A stretch of DNA of 64,000 bases from NCBI GenBank assembly GCA_030323885.1, contig CM059190.1, forward strand, positions 105,255,856-105,319,855, given 5' to 3'. Source of the DNA: Branchipolynoe longqiensis (lineage: Eukaryota > Annelida > Polychaeta > Phyllodocida > Polynoidae). Shown here in pieces: positions 21,440-31,917 of this stretch. A model generated the notes under the pieces. That model had not been told where the DNA came from. It saw only the letters and a list, made by a program, of their open reading frames with translations, and made no database searches. A program made the position numbers and the translations under genes. The first letter of the stretch is position 1; every line of letters starts with the position of its first letter.

Positions 21440-22577
21440 GGGGGATGTCACATTACGACGCATCTCGCAAGTGCATGGCAAAAGCATAAAATCACTTTTT
21501 TACATTGAGATACGTCAAACTTTTCGGCGCGGGGTGCAAAGTTGGATGTATACATACCGTATACATAGCGTATGGCCAACGTATGGATAACGTGACTCCT
21601 GGCGAAAAACGCTCGAATTGTGCTCACGGTACGTTCACAGAATGCCGGTGAACATTATATACATTATTCGATCGCCAGAACTACGTCTCATACGTTGCAT
21701 ATGTCAAGACACGGTGGAGAAATGCTAAACACATGTTAGACTACGTTAGATGTACGTTATCCATACGTTGTCAGTATGCGGACAGTATGTTTCCACTGTC
21801 TTTAACATAGTGTAAAGTCTACGGCTCGAATCTGTGGTTGTGTAGGCAGGCTATAGTGAAATCAATACAGACAAAGAGAAAGGAAGAGTATAAAGTGAGA
21901 GTCAAGCCCTCTGGTTTATTATTTATATGGTACACGGGTTCATTGTACAGTACCACCCCACCCTTTTCCCCCCAATGGGAAATAAGCATTCTTAGCTATA
22001 CCAATATGGATCCAGCATGCCTGGTCCCCATGGTTACCAGTGATCTGCCCACCACCACCAAGCTGTGTGGCTCCCCTGCCCACCACCTGCCTTTGGCCTG
22101 AGTGTGGTGATCCTGACTAGCAGAGGGGGGAGGGGGTAGGCTCTGAGTGCCCCTTACACACAGCCCTGCGGCCATCTGACTCAGGCACCACCAGCACCTA
22201 CATATATACACATACATGCGCCTGGTCACGTATACCCGATCAGTAATAGAACATTTGCATTCCCCCCAATGCCGTAAATCGGAATATTTTACAATAGGTC
22301 AACGTAGTGAACAACGTACGTCTAACGTACATCGACCTATGCCTAACGTATACATAACGTAAAACCGACATAACACCCATACGTTGTCGTACGTTGAAGG
22401 TTTTGTGCATGCGCAAAACTTTTGCGATCCCCTAACGTGCGTCGACGTACGTCAACGTACATCGACAGACCTCGACGTACATCGACGTATGCATAACAAA
22501 CTCATAACACATTACGACCTATCCCAACGTATCGGCCAAAAATCACTTACGTCGGCATATGTGACACACTGACAGGC
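21440..22577. mobile_element. MITE-1, long variant with an unrelated core
   Basis: Opens GGGGGATGTCACATTACGACG and closes near GTCGGCATATGTGACAC. Shares the CCAGAACTACGT, TTTCCACTGTCTTTAAC and TTTTGTGCATGCGCAAAAC anchors with other MITE-1 elements, using ACGTA, CGACGTAC and CATACGTT words. Between about 21812 and 22262 lies a core without ACGT words or similarity to the other copies. An empty target, TGTAGCTTAGTTAAGG, is visible in the next minisatellite unit at about 23056. Confidence 0.7.
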
Positions 22578-22696
22578 TAAGTCTAAGGTACAGCTGGTAC
22601 AAACGTGTGTCTGGAGGTGAGGAGGGTGTGTGGAGGTGGTACGGTGGTGCTTGCAGATCGTGTGTATGGAGACGGAGGGGTGAGGGGTGAGGGCAT

Positions 22697-22917
22697 CAGG
22701 GTAGGACAGTAACTTTTTCCCCACTGAGTTTTCTACTTGGCTAACTGCCAAAACTACTTGCCCAAGCCCAAGTCAGCCAATTGAAACTGAAATCTGCTAC
22801 TGCAGATCAGAAAAATAACGACTTGCCCGTTCGGGCAGGTGACCTGAGAACTTCACCTGCCCGACCAAGTTAACTAGATGCCCCAGGCAACCGGGCAGTC
22901 CTTATTGTTCTACCCTG
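22697..22917. mobile_element. Short TIR element CAGGGTAGGACAGTAA (MITE-9)
   Basis: The 5' end CAGGGTAGGACAGTAA is complemented at the 3' end (rc CAGGGTAGAACAATAAGG). The body contains CTTGCCCGTTCGGGCAGG, itself a hairpin. 221 bp, hAT-like ends. The right flank is poly(C), so no duplication can be read. Confidence 0.6.
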
Positions 22918-23559
22918 CCCCCCCCCCCCCCCCCGGGTTCTGGTTAGATAATCTGGTACATGCATGTGTGTGTATGGAGGTGGGGGGGTCGGGGGGGGGG
23001 GTGCTGGCAGATAAGGTAAGCGAGGAGGTGTGAGATTTGGATTGGAGGAGGTATTGTAGCTTAGTTAAGGTACAACTGGTACATATATATGTGTGTGGAG
23101 GTGGGGAGGGTGTGTGTGTGAGTGAGTGTGAGTGTGAGGCGTGGGTAACGTGTGTGAGTGTGTGTGGGTATGTGGGGGTGGGGGGGTGCCTCAGTTACAG
23201 CTAGTACCTACATAAGTATGTGTTTGGAGGTGGGTAAGGTGTGTGTGTGTGTGAAGGGGAGGGGTGTTGTCAGGTACAGCTAGTACTTATATATATGTGT
23301 ATGCGGGTGAGTAAGGTGTGTGTGTGAGGGGGTGGGGTGTTGTCAGGTACTGCTAGTACTTACATACTAGTACATGCGGGTGTGTGAGGTGTGTGTGTGA
23401 GGGGCTTGGGCTGTATTAGGTACAGCTAGTACATGCACATGTGTGTGGAGATGGGTAAGGTGTGTGTGTGTGGGGGGGGGGGGTATGTGTGTGCGCTGTC
23501 AGGCGTATAATGCCGGGGGGTGTGGGGCCGGGCGGGGTGGGGTTGCTGTCAGACAGAGT

Positions 23560-23825
23560 CAGTACATAGGGTTCAGGCTCATGTATGCACACCTTGACAC
23601 TAACTAGTTGCCTTGTTCACACCCCCCAAGTCTGGAGGGTGTGAAATGAATGCACCATTGAGTTGTTTACTGCCCGCGTTGGACCCACAGGTCTCGATGG
23701 GGGCATAAACTAACACAGTTTGGCTATAACACTTAGGGTTTGGGTTGGGTTAGATCCCCCAACCCCTCTCCCACACTTCCTCTCCCACAGGAAGTAGAAG
23801 GTCCTGCCTACCACTACCCACAGCT
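23560..23825. other. Unassigned stretch with a 9-bp hairpin
   Basis: No gene seen. A hairpin, TTCACACCC/GGGTGTGAA, occupies 23616-23645. Confidence 0.45.
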
Positions 23826-24016
23826 GGTGTGCTCAGTGTCAGGATAATGTGACTGAGTGGGATATCAGGTCATGGTGCCGGCGGCCTTGTTTCCCAGTGG
23901 GACAACACTATAAAGTCGCCATGAGTGCGCACTGTCACAAGTTGGTACCCGTCCTGATATGAACTTAGATGTTGCTATGACGTAAAACAACAACAAACAA
24001 ACAACAACAAAAAACG
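23826..24016 (+). mobile_element. SINE-A, 5'-truncated
   Basis: Starts at GGTGTGCTCAGTGTCAGG and keeps the whole 3' half and an (ACAACA) tail. Confidence 0.85.
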
Positions 24017-24025
24017 CTCCCCACA

Positions 24026-24402
24026 ATTCTTAGTTCCGCTGGTCGCAGAGTAAGGACTGAAGCGGAGACCCAGCATGCCGGGTCACAGCTACAGCTCAAA
24101 CACCGGAAGTTAACATTGGTGCTCGCTCACCCATATCCTTCGCTGTAGAACCTATCCTCACTTTGCACCCATAACCACCCGCCTCCTAACGACCAAACTT
24201 AGTAGCGTTCTTGCCATACATTTCTTTCTAATGTCGATAGAAGTGAAATTGTCCAAGTTAATGTTTTACGTGAGATAAAATACCCCTTCCTGTAATATTG
24301 TGTGTGTATTCACCACTTTCCGTCACGTAAGCACTGAAGCTGTGACCTGACGTGTCAGATCTCAGCTTCAGCCGTTACTGACGGACCAGCGGAACTCAGA
24401 AT
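24026..24402. mobile_element. TIR element ATTCTTAGTTCCGCTGGT (MITE-8)
   Basis: Inverted ends of about 65 bp: AGTTCCGCTGGTC, GACTGAAGC, GGGTCACAGCT on the left and the matching GAGTTCCGCTGGTC, GGCTGAAGC, CAGGTCACAGCT on the other strand at the right. The central 240 bp is unrelated. 377 bp, no coding capacity. Confidence 0.65.
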
Positions 24403-24495
24403 ACCCATATTCCACCTACACTCTCCAAGGGTTTCAGAGCAAAAGATTGTTTCGTGTTCCAAATTCCGCCACACCCACCCCTGGAGCTGTCATTG

Positions 24496-25247
24496 TATTA
24501 AAGCTGCATAGTCCAATGAAAACAACTCAATTTCAAAACCAAGAACCTGAACTAGACTTGATCCTGTATAACTAACTTAATATTTGTTTGTTTGTTGTTT
24601 TACGTCCTAGCAACATCTAAGGTCATCAGGACGGGTATAGACTTGTGACAGTGCACACTCATGGGAACTTTATAGTGCTGCCCCACTGGGAGACCAGGCT
24701 GCCAGCACCATGACCTGATATCCCACTCAATCACAATATCCTGACACTGAGCCAACCAGTCCTTGCCATATCCTAATAATGCCGAGCGCCTGGCTAGGAA
24801 GTGACAAGTATCAATTTTTAAGTCGATCCCATGGTCTACCAACACGGGAGACGGACGCTGTAACTCATTCGGCCATCCCGTCTGGTAATAACTTAATACT
24901 GGTGCACGCATTAAACATGTGTCACTGCTCAGAAGGGAATACTAATTCAATTTAATAAAATAATTTAATTCAAATAATATAATTCAATTTAATAAAATAA
25001 TATAATAATTTATAAATAAATATGCTGAAGCTTATGGTGTCTAGTATTTTAGTATGCATGCCAAAGTAAATTTCACATGTTTTTTACTTCAAATATCTTC
25101 AAAGTTAGCCATTTATATTTATACTTATACCAAGTTACTTCAAAATGAAAGTAAAGAAAAATAGATTATAATAGTCAACCTCGTACATTTATCTTTTTTT
25201 TTTAAATGGCGAAAACTCAGAAGTATCTGACTGCAACTTTATACACC
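24496..25247 (-). mobile_element. MITE-2, split by SINE-A
   Basis: Left end TTAAAGCTGCATAGTCCAA, right end GTATCTGACTGCAACTTTA. The A/T-rich interior at 24930-25030 is expanded compared with other copies. SINE-A sits at 24583-24888. Confidence 0.75.
24583..24888 (-). mobile_element. SINE-A inside MITE-2, 10-bp target duplication
   Basis: Flanked by taacttaata at 24573-24582 and 24889-24898. Head subtype ACCAGACGGGATGG. Confidence 0.92.
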
Positions 25248-25410
25248 TACCCAACCTACAGGAGCTTGGGTGCCCAATTTAGTACCCGGTTCGCCGACTA
25301 GAGGGCGCTGTGAATACCGAGGGCCTGCCCCACCAACAATTCAGCGTCAGTTCAGCTCCCGCTGAGCTGCGTTGTTACGGAAGGTGCTTCCATTGGTTTT
25401 TATACAAACT

Positions 25411-25686
25411 CAGGGTCCGTACGGGTCCTGGAAAAATCTTGAAAAGTCTTGAACTTCATTTGCCCCATTTCAAGGCCCCGAAGAGCCTTGAATTTAACCT
25501 ATTTTAGGTAATTAGTTTTCAAAAGCCTTGAATCCGATTAAACTATCCCAACTGATCTAAATTAGTTCGATATCGCCATTTGGAATGGCGCTTTCGGGCT
25601 AAATCCAAATGAAAATAGTCTTGAATTCCTATAAATACCAGCCTTTAAAAGCCTTGAATTCTGTATCTTCGCATGTGTACGGACCC
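25411..25686 (+). mobile_element. MITE-3a (hAT-like)
   Basis: CAGGGTCCGTACGGGTCC to GTGTACGGACCC, with 8-bp flanks tacaaact (25403-25410) and atcaaact (25687-25694), 6 of 8 identical. Interior CTTGAAAAGTCTTGAAC is shared with 4118-4405 and 41402-41652. Confidence 0.75.
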
Positions 25687-25765
25687 ATCAAACTTGACCT
25701 AGACTCGTGCGTCAATGGCGTGTTGGTAATCCCTATTGGCAAATTGCTGGTAAGACACTTGCTTA

Positions 25766-26197
25766 TGTGGCTGTCACACTACGACGACAAGGGGACGACG
25801 ACAGCTCAGCGACTTGGATTTTGTGAAAACCCGACGACACATGCAAATTCGGGCCAAGTTGGATGACAATCGGATGATAGCGCCGCGACAGCGCCGCGAC
25901 AGCGCCGCGACAGCGCCGCGACAGCGCCGCGACAGCGCCGCGACAGCGCCGCGACAGCGCCGCGACAGCGCCGCGACAGCGTCTGTCGCCGGCTGTCGTC
26001 GAGGTTTTCAACATGCCCAAAAACCCAACGACAACCGGGCGACAGTGGAGAAACTGGAGGTGTCGCGGAGGTGTCGCGGCGACACGCGAACGACAGCATA
26101 GCGACAACTTAGCGACAATCGACGACAGCCAACGACAGAGCAAAACGACAAGTCGTTGGACTGTCGCCGGCCTAGTCGTCGTAGTGTGACAGCCACA
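25766..26197. mobile_element. MITE-1, CGACAG-word element
   Basis: Near-perfect terminal inverted repeats TGTGGCTGTCACACTACGAC, flanked by TTA at 25763-25765 and 26198-26200. About nine tandem CGCCGCGACAG units lie at 25882-25981; the rest is built of GCGACAA, CGACGAC and GCGACAG words. Anchors TGCAAATTCGGGC and TTTTCAACATGCCCAAAA match the ACGT-word copies. Arg/Ala/Cys/Ser open frames across the repeat are artefacts. 432 bp. Confidence 0.8.
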
Positions 26198-26304
26198 TTA
26201 TGTAGTTGAAACGCTGCCAACTTCTCAACTGTAGAATCGTCTATTTCCTCACGGGTGTGTGTTTGTGTGTTTGGTGTGTGTGTCTGTGGACTTAGGTGTA
26301 TTGT

Positions 26305-26648
26305 TGGGGGGTTTACATGCTTGCAACATCTAAGGTCACATCGAGATGGGTACCGCCTTGTGACAGTTTGCACTCATGGCGACTTTACAGTGCTGCGCCA
26401 CTGGAAGACCAGGCCACCGGCACCATGACCCAATATTCAACCCAGTTACATTATCCTGATACTGAGCTAACCAGTCCTTGTCCTATTCTAGTATTGGTAA
26501 TGCCTAGTGCCAAGCTGGGTAGTGATAATTAAGAATCAAGTTTGTACGCCATTGGTTTGACTCGGCCGGGATTCGATCCCACGAGATCTCCTGCGCTGGA
26601 AGTGGAATCCAAGCCAGCGCTCTTACCGATTCGGCCATGCCGTCTGGT
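26305..26648 (-). mobile_element. SINE-A, full length, diverged
   Basis: Complete minus-strand copy with the head complement ending TTCGGCCATGCCGTCTGG. The region before the head carries extra bases (GGAAGTGGAATCCAAGCC). Confidence 0.85.
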
Positions 26649-26862
26649 TGGATCCGGTGCGGGTGAGGTGTGGGTTGCGTGTGTATGTGGGTGGGGGTCG
26701 GGGAGGTGTAAGGGTAACTGTGTGTGTGGGTGTGTGTGGAAGGGGGTTGATGAATGAAGTTACATGCACTATGTGGTTATATGATACCTCTCACACGCAC
26801 ATGCATGTGTCATGTATACACAGAACTAAGCTTATATCGTGGAAACTCGGCTCTTCTCTGGT

Positions 26863-26914
26863 GGGGCGGGGCGGGGCGGGGCGGGGCGGGGCGGGGCGGG
26901 GCGGGGCGGGGCGG
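26863..26914. repeat. (GGGGC)10 pentanucleotide array
   Basis: Ten clean GGGGC units, a strong quadruplex candidate. A related GCGGGGCGGGATGGGG remnant lies beyond the next element at about 27399-27414. Confidence 0.9.
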
Positions 26915-26918
26915 TGAT

Positions 26919-27395
26919 GCGGATTCCGAGGGACACCAGTTTGCCAGGGACACTTCCATTCAAATGCATTGTTAACTGTCGTGAGCAAATCTTCATACAG
27001 AAGAAGTCAAATATCTCCCAAATTACACCATCTAGAAACAAATCGTTTGGTACACATATAGAAAACATCTTTACCATAAAGACTATATTAAATTTATATG
27101 GTTAGGGTTCTTGAATTCTATTATTTTTGAATAAAACTAACGTTTTGCACTGCGCGTAGCGTCAAACTCAAGGCATTGTCAATGGCCGTGAGCAATCGTC
27201 ATACAGAAAATACACAAGAAGTCAAATATCTCTCAAATTACACCATCTAGAAACAAATCGTTTGGTACACATATAGAAAACATCTTTACCAAAAACATTA
27301 TATTAAATTTATAAGGTTAGTGATGACGCTGTTTGATTTTGTCGCATGTGCAGAAGCGATGTGTCCCTCGCAAACTGGTGTCCCTCGGAATCCGC
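26919..27395. mobile_element. TIR element GCGGATTCCGAGGGACAC enclosing duplicated MITE-11 blocks
   Basis: About 36-bp inverted ends at 26919-26955 and 27360-27395. Inside are two direct copies (about 26960-27113 and 27168-27320) of a block with ACCATCTAGAAACAAATCG and CACATATAGAAAACATC, also found in the MITE-11 copies at 42206 and 46800. It splits a G/C-rich array. Confidence 0.65.
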
Positions 27396-27574
27396 AACAG
27401 CGGGGCGGGATGGGGTGATATTTGGTGTACCTGGGTTTTGGTGTAGTTGGAACACACGAGGGAGCATGTACACTTTCATTCTGCCACAGAGTGTCCGAAC
27501 GTTCATTGTTTGTTATATACTAAAACAATATTCAAAAGAGTTGAATCAAGTTGGACTAGTGCTGCCCAGCGCTG

Positions 27575-27790
27575 AAAATAAGTCTTAACAGAATTATCAG
27601 TTATGGGCAGGAAAGGTAAATTCAAAAATTATTTTTATTTTATTTTATTTTTTTTGGTAAAGTATTTATTCATCTGAACATGACATTTGTCAGCGCCGGG
27701 GCACTGGTCTTCCGGCCATCTAACTATTAGAATAAGTTTGATCAGTGCTGTATTAGTTACAGCACCGATCCTGTAGAATTAAGGGAGTGG
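27575..27790 (-). repeat. R8 retroposon 3'-end-like repeat
   Basis: On the minus strand GGAAGACCAGTGCCCCGGCG is followed by an A/T-rich tail. The GGCCGAAAGACCAGCGCC motif recurs at about 35652. Likely a degraded LINE or SINE end. Confidence 0.45.
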
Positions 27791-27834
27791 CTCCTGCTGT
27801 ATAATGTACAGCAACAGTCACTGTTAAAAAAAAA

Positions 27835-29010
27835 ATGTGTGTAGGTGTGCGTTGTGATGTATGAGTGTGGAGGTGTGTGGCATGATGTGTGAGTGTGGAG
27901 GTGTGTGGCATGATGTGTGAGTGTAGAGGTGTGTGTTGTGATGTAAGTGTGTAGAGGTGTGTGTTGTGATGTGTGAGTGTGTAGGTATGTGGTGTGATGG
28001 TGAGTGTGGAGGTGTGTGTTGTGATGTGTGAGTGTGTAGGTGTGTGTTGTGATGTGTGAGTGTGTATATGTGTGGTGTGATGTTTGAATGTGTAGGGGTG
28101 TGGCATGATGTGAGTGTGTAGGTGTGTGTTGTGATGTGTGACTGTAGGTGTGTGTTGTGATGTGTGAGTGTGGAGGTGTGTGTTGTGATGTGTGAGTGTG
28201 TAGGTATGTGGTGTGATGGTGAGTGTGGAGGTGTGTGTTGTGATGTGTGAGTGTGTAGGTGTGTGTTGTGATGTGTGAGTGTGTAGACGTGTGGTGTGAT
28301 GTTTGAATGTGTAGGGGTGTGGCATGATGTGAGTGTGTAGGTGTGTGTTGTGATGTGTGACTGTAGGTGTGTGTTGTGATGTGTGAGTGTGGAGGTGTGT
28401 GGTGTGATGTGTGAGTGTGGTGGTGTGATGTGTGAGTGTGGTGGTGTATGTTGTGATGTGTAGTTGTGTGGTGTGATGTGTGAGTGTGGAGGTGTGTGGT
28501 GTGATGTGTGAATGTGGTGGTGTGATGTGTGAATGTGTAGGTGTATGTTGTGATGTGTGAGTGTGGAGGTGTGTGTTGTGATGTGTAGGTGTGTGGTGTG
28601 ATGTGTGAGTTTGGAGGTGTGTGTTGTGATGTGTGCGTGTGGTGGTGTGATGTGTGAGTGTGGAGGTGTGTGTTGTGATGTGTGCGTGTGATGGTGTGAT
28701 GTGTGAGTGTGGAGGTGTGTGTTGTGATGTGTGAGTGTGTAGGTGTGTGTTGTGATGTGTGAGTGTGCAGGTGTGTGTTGTGATGTGTAGGTGTGTGGTG
28801 TGATGTGTGAGTGTGCAGGTGTGTGGTGTGATGTGTGAGTGTGGTGGTGTGATGTGTGAGTGTGTAGGTGTATGTTGTGATGTGTGAGTGTGGAGGTGTG
28901 TGGTGGAATGTGTGAGTGTGGAGGTGTGTGGTGTAAGGTATGAGTGTGTAGGTGTGTTGTGCGGTGTGAATGTGTATGTGTTCTGTGGTGTGTGAATGCG
29001 TGTGTCGTGT
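27835..29010. repeat. 1.2-kb GT-rich minisatellite, GTGATGTGTGAGTGTGGAGG
   Basis: About forty units of roughly 28 bp with higher-order blocks: a segment around 27960-28140 recurs at 28150-28370. The 453-codon minus-strand frame is a His/Thr repeat and is rejected. Confidence 0.88.
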
Positions 29011-29019
29011 GTGTGTGTG

Positions 29020-29300
29020 TTCTGTGGGTGGGTGGGTGTGAATGGATGTGAGTGAGGGTTAGGGAGGTGGTGGAGGTGGTGGGGTGGGGGGTTATACTTG
29101 TGACAGTGTGACACTGTCAGTGGCGCCCAGGCCTACATACCGGCCTGACAGATAGGTCATTAATTCCCATAGACAGTCACACTACCAACTCGGGAAGGCC
29201 TTTGTACCCCTCACGGGCTTTTCCCGGGTGTACCAACGATTCACCGACACACACATACACACACATAGCTAGACACGTGACCGATGGGTGACCATGCTGA
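29020..29300. other. No recognisable feature
   Basis: Begins with leftover GT-rich sequence, then mixed sequence without a recognised element. Confidence 0.45.
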
Positions 29301-29308
29301 TCGGAGTG

Positions 29309-29583
29309 CAGGGTTTCCGCCAGAAAATAATTTGAGGGTACGCAGAATGGGGGGGGGGGGGGGTTATTTGTTTTCCACATCACATGGTCGATTATGTACA
29401 CTGCTATGATTACTGTTGTATACTAACAGATTATTGATGCTGGCTTTGTTTGTTGTCTCTGGTTCCTTGAAGAACCTTTAACGAAGAATTATCCCAACAA
29501 TTTGAGAGTTTGGCTCGTACCCTCAGAAAATGTATGTGTATGGAATTGTTACCATTTTACCCTGTGGGAAAAAAATCCTGGTT
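29309..29583 (+). mobile_element. MITE-4 (hAT-like), 8-bp target duplication
   Basis: Opens CAGGGTTTCCGCCAGAAAAT and closes with a complement-like CCTGTGGGAAAAAAATCCTG. Flanks tcggagtg (29301-29308) and tgggagtg (29584-29591) match at 7 of 8. Contains a 16-base poly(G) run. Confidence 0.7.
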
Positions 29584-29624
29584 TGGGAGTGAAATGGTTA
29601 GAAGTCAGTAGAACGCTGCAGTTT

Positions 29625-30325
29625 TTAAAGCGGCACAGTTCGATAAAAGCATAACATTTTCTAAAGCAAAACACTTATCGATATTTCATCGTACTTATCC
29701 TATTTAGATACTGATGCACTTTATAAGCATTTATTGCTGCATAGAAGGGGATCTACTATGTCAATTTAAAGTTGCATAGTCCGATGGTTTTGAATTTCAG
29801 TATTTTTTCTGAGATAAATATATTAGATCGATCACTATTATCTACTTTACATTAGTTCAAAGTTACTTTTATTTTAAATGGTAAGCTTTTGAGATATTTT
29901 GAGTGCAAACATGGAAAATTAGTTTTGGCAAGCTTGCCAAAACTCTGACACCATAGACTTCTGCAGTAACATGTTCTGTTACATTGACTCAGTATTGCCT
30001 TCTACGCAGAAACAAATGCTTAATAAGTGCAGCAGTATCTAAGTTAGGTATGTAAAATCAGATCTAGATAATTGGTTTGGTGTTGAAAAGTTGGTATTTC
30101 ATCAGACTATGCAGCTTTAATACAACCTGTGTCTATGGTGTCAGAATTTTTATTCGCTCGCCAAAAATTAATTTTATGTTTTCCGTTCAGATATCTCCAA
30201 AGTTAGCTGTTTAATATATAAGTTACTCCAAAATAAAGTAAAGTAGATTATGATGACCGACATAATGTATTGATCTAAGAATATTGCAGAAATTCAAAAC
30301 CATCAGACTGTGTTACTTTAATTCA
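29625..30325 (-). mobile_element. MITE-2 outer copy, split by another MITE-2
   Basis: Minus-strand halves at 29625-29765 and 30121-30325 join across CAATTTAA/TACAACCTG, the same junction that is intact at about 34695 and 34945. The interruption is the plus-strand copy at 29770-30116. Confidence 0.8.
29770..30116 (+). mobile_element. MITE-2 inner copy with TTAA duplication
   Basis: 347 bp between TTAA at 29766-29769 and 30117-30120. Ends AGTTGCATAGTCCGATGG and CATCAGACTATGCAGCT are inverted repeats. The interior has a TTGGCAAGCTTGCCAAAAC palindrome. No coding capacity. TTAA targeting is known for piggyBac- and Kolobok-type transposons; which applies is unknown. Confidence 0.85.
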
Positions 30326-30354
30326 AAGCGGCATAGTCAAATTTTATTTTAACG

Positions 30355-30660
30355 GGTTAACTATGATAAGCCTATGATATGTAAATAGGAGTAGGATAGT
30401 CTAGTAATAAGAGTAGAAAAATAAATACATATATACCAAGAAAATCCAAAAAAACTAACATAGGCTACTAACCATACCAACCAATTATCTATCTGCTACT
30501 GAAATGCAGGCAATCAAATACCTTATCAGCAGCCACTGTGTGGTAAGACAACAACACCAACACTACAACTGGCCAGAATTGAAAACAAGCCTGGGTACCC
30601 GGGCTTATATGCTATGGACAGTATAAATACAGCCTCAATAAAAAAAATAAAAAATTAAAA
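30355..30660 (+). repeat. R7 retroposon-like repeat, copy 1
   Basis: Shared with 39070-39345 and more distantly 40895-41185. It ends with the hairpin AGCCTGGGTACCCGGGCTT, then TATGGACAGTATAAATAC and CTCAATAAAA. A stem-loop plus A-rich end suggests a LINE or SINE 3' end. Confidence 0.6.
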
Positions 30661-30903
30661 CTTAGGAGATATTTTAAATTAAAACATGCCAAGTTAGCAC
30701 ATGCAGGTCAAAATGCTGGACATAATAATCTTCAGCAGTGTGACGGGTTAAAAAGAAATTAAAATGATATCACATGCCTTCTGTGCAGCAATAAATATTT
30801 AATGCCTGCACCAGAATCTTATCTGGAGTATGTTTCCAGGACGTAAAACCCCAACAAACAAACACACAAAACAAACCCATAATCTATGTTGGATAGATGT
30901 AGG

Positions 30904-31470
30904 CAGGGTTTCCGCCAGAAAATAATTTGGGGCTACGCAGAATGGGGCTCAGGGGGTGGGGGGGGGGGGGGCGGGTGGAGGCTTTATTGTCTCTGGATCC
31001 TTGAAGTACCTTTAAATAAAATTATCCCAACAATTTGAGGGTACAGTCATACCCTCAGAACATTTAAAGTTGCATAGTCCGATGGTTTTGAATTTCTGTA
31101 TTTTTTCTGAGATAAATATATTAGATCAGTCACTAGTAATCTACTTTACATTAATTAGTTCAAAGTTACTTTTATTTTAAATGGTAAACTTTTGAGATAT
31201 TTTGAGTGCAAACATGGAAAATTAGTTTTGGCAAGCTTGCCAAAACTCTCACACCATAGACTTCTGCAGTAACAGATTCTGTTAAATTGACTCAGTATTG
31301 CCTTCTATGTGGAAACAAATGCTTAATAAGTGCATCAGTATCTAAGTTAGATATGTCAAATCAAATCTAGATAATTGGTTTGGTTTTGAAAATTTGATAT
31401 TTCATCGGACTATGCAGCTTTAAAGGTACATCATTTTATCCAGTTTACCCTCCGGCAAACACCTTGGTAG
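30904..31470 (+). mobile_element. MITE-4 copy 2, split by MITE-2
   Basis: CAGGGTTTCCGCCAGAAAAT to about 31072 matches 29309-29525. After the MITE-2 at 31078-31419 it resumes as CATTTTATCCAGTTTACCC to CACCTTGG. Confidence 0.65.
31078..31419 (+). mobile_element. MITE-2 inside MITE-4
   Basis: TTAA at 31074-31077 and 31420-31423. Ends AGTTGCATAGTCCGATGG / CATCGGACTATGCAGCT. Confidence 0.85.
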
Positions 31471-31548
31471 GATCAAATCTAGGTCAGTGTTTTAGTTTAG
31501 ACAATTTGGGGCTTTCATCGGATTATAATTGTATACTGCTTTGATTAA

Positions 31549-31895
31549 AGTTGCATAGTCCGATGGTTTTGAGTTTCTCTCATTTTCTGAGATAAACATA
31601 TTAGGTTGTTCATTATAATCTATCTTAATTTAGTTTGAAGTAACTTTTTATTTTAAATCGCTAACTTTTGAGATATTTGAAATGGAAACATGCTAAATTA
31701 ATTTTGGCGAGCTTGCCAAAACTCAAACACCATAGGCTTCTGCAGTAACAGGTTCTATTAATTGACTCAGTATCCCCTTATATGTGACGACAAATGTTTA
31801 ATAAGTGCACCAGCATCTAAGTTAGATATGTAGAATCAAATCTAGATAATTGTTTTGGTTTTGAAAATGTTATGTTTTCATCGGACTATGCATCT
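31549..31895 (+). mobile_element. MITE-2
   Basis: TTAA at 31545-31548 and 31896-31899. The left flank (31467-31544) is itself the 3' end of a further, diverged MITE-2. Confidence 0.82.
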
Positions 31896-31917
31896 TTAAC
31901 AGCAGTTGGATTTCGCT

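Larger units (their letters stand above)
21350..23500. repeat. Degenerate GT-rich minisatellite interrupted by MITE-1 and MITE-9
   Basis: Units of roughly GGTACAGCTAGTACATAC plus TGTGTGTGGAGGTGGG and a variable G/T spacer, seven or more copies. Two are separated by the MITE-1 at 21440-22577, and 22697-22917 interrupts another. Confidence 0.75.

Noticed and set aside
25806..26143. Arg/Ala/Ser/Cys repeat protein on either strand
   Set aside because: Translation of the CGCCGCGACAG array in a MITE-1 element.
27753..29114. 453-codon minus-strand His/Thr-rich frame
   Set aside because: Lies wholly on the TGTGATGTGTGAG minisatellite; openness follows from repeat composition.
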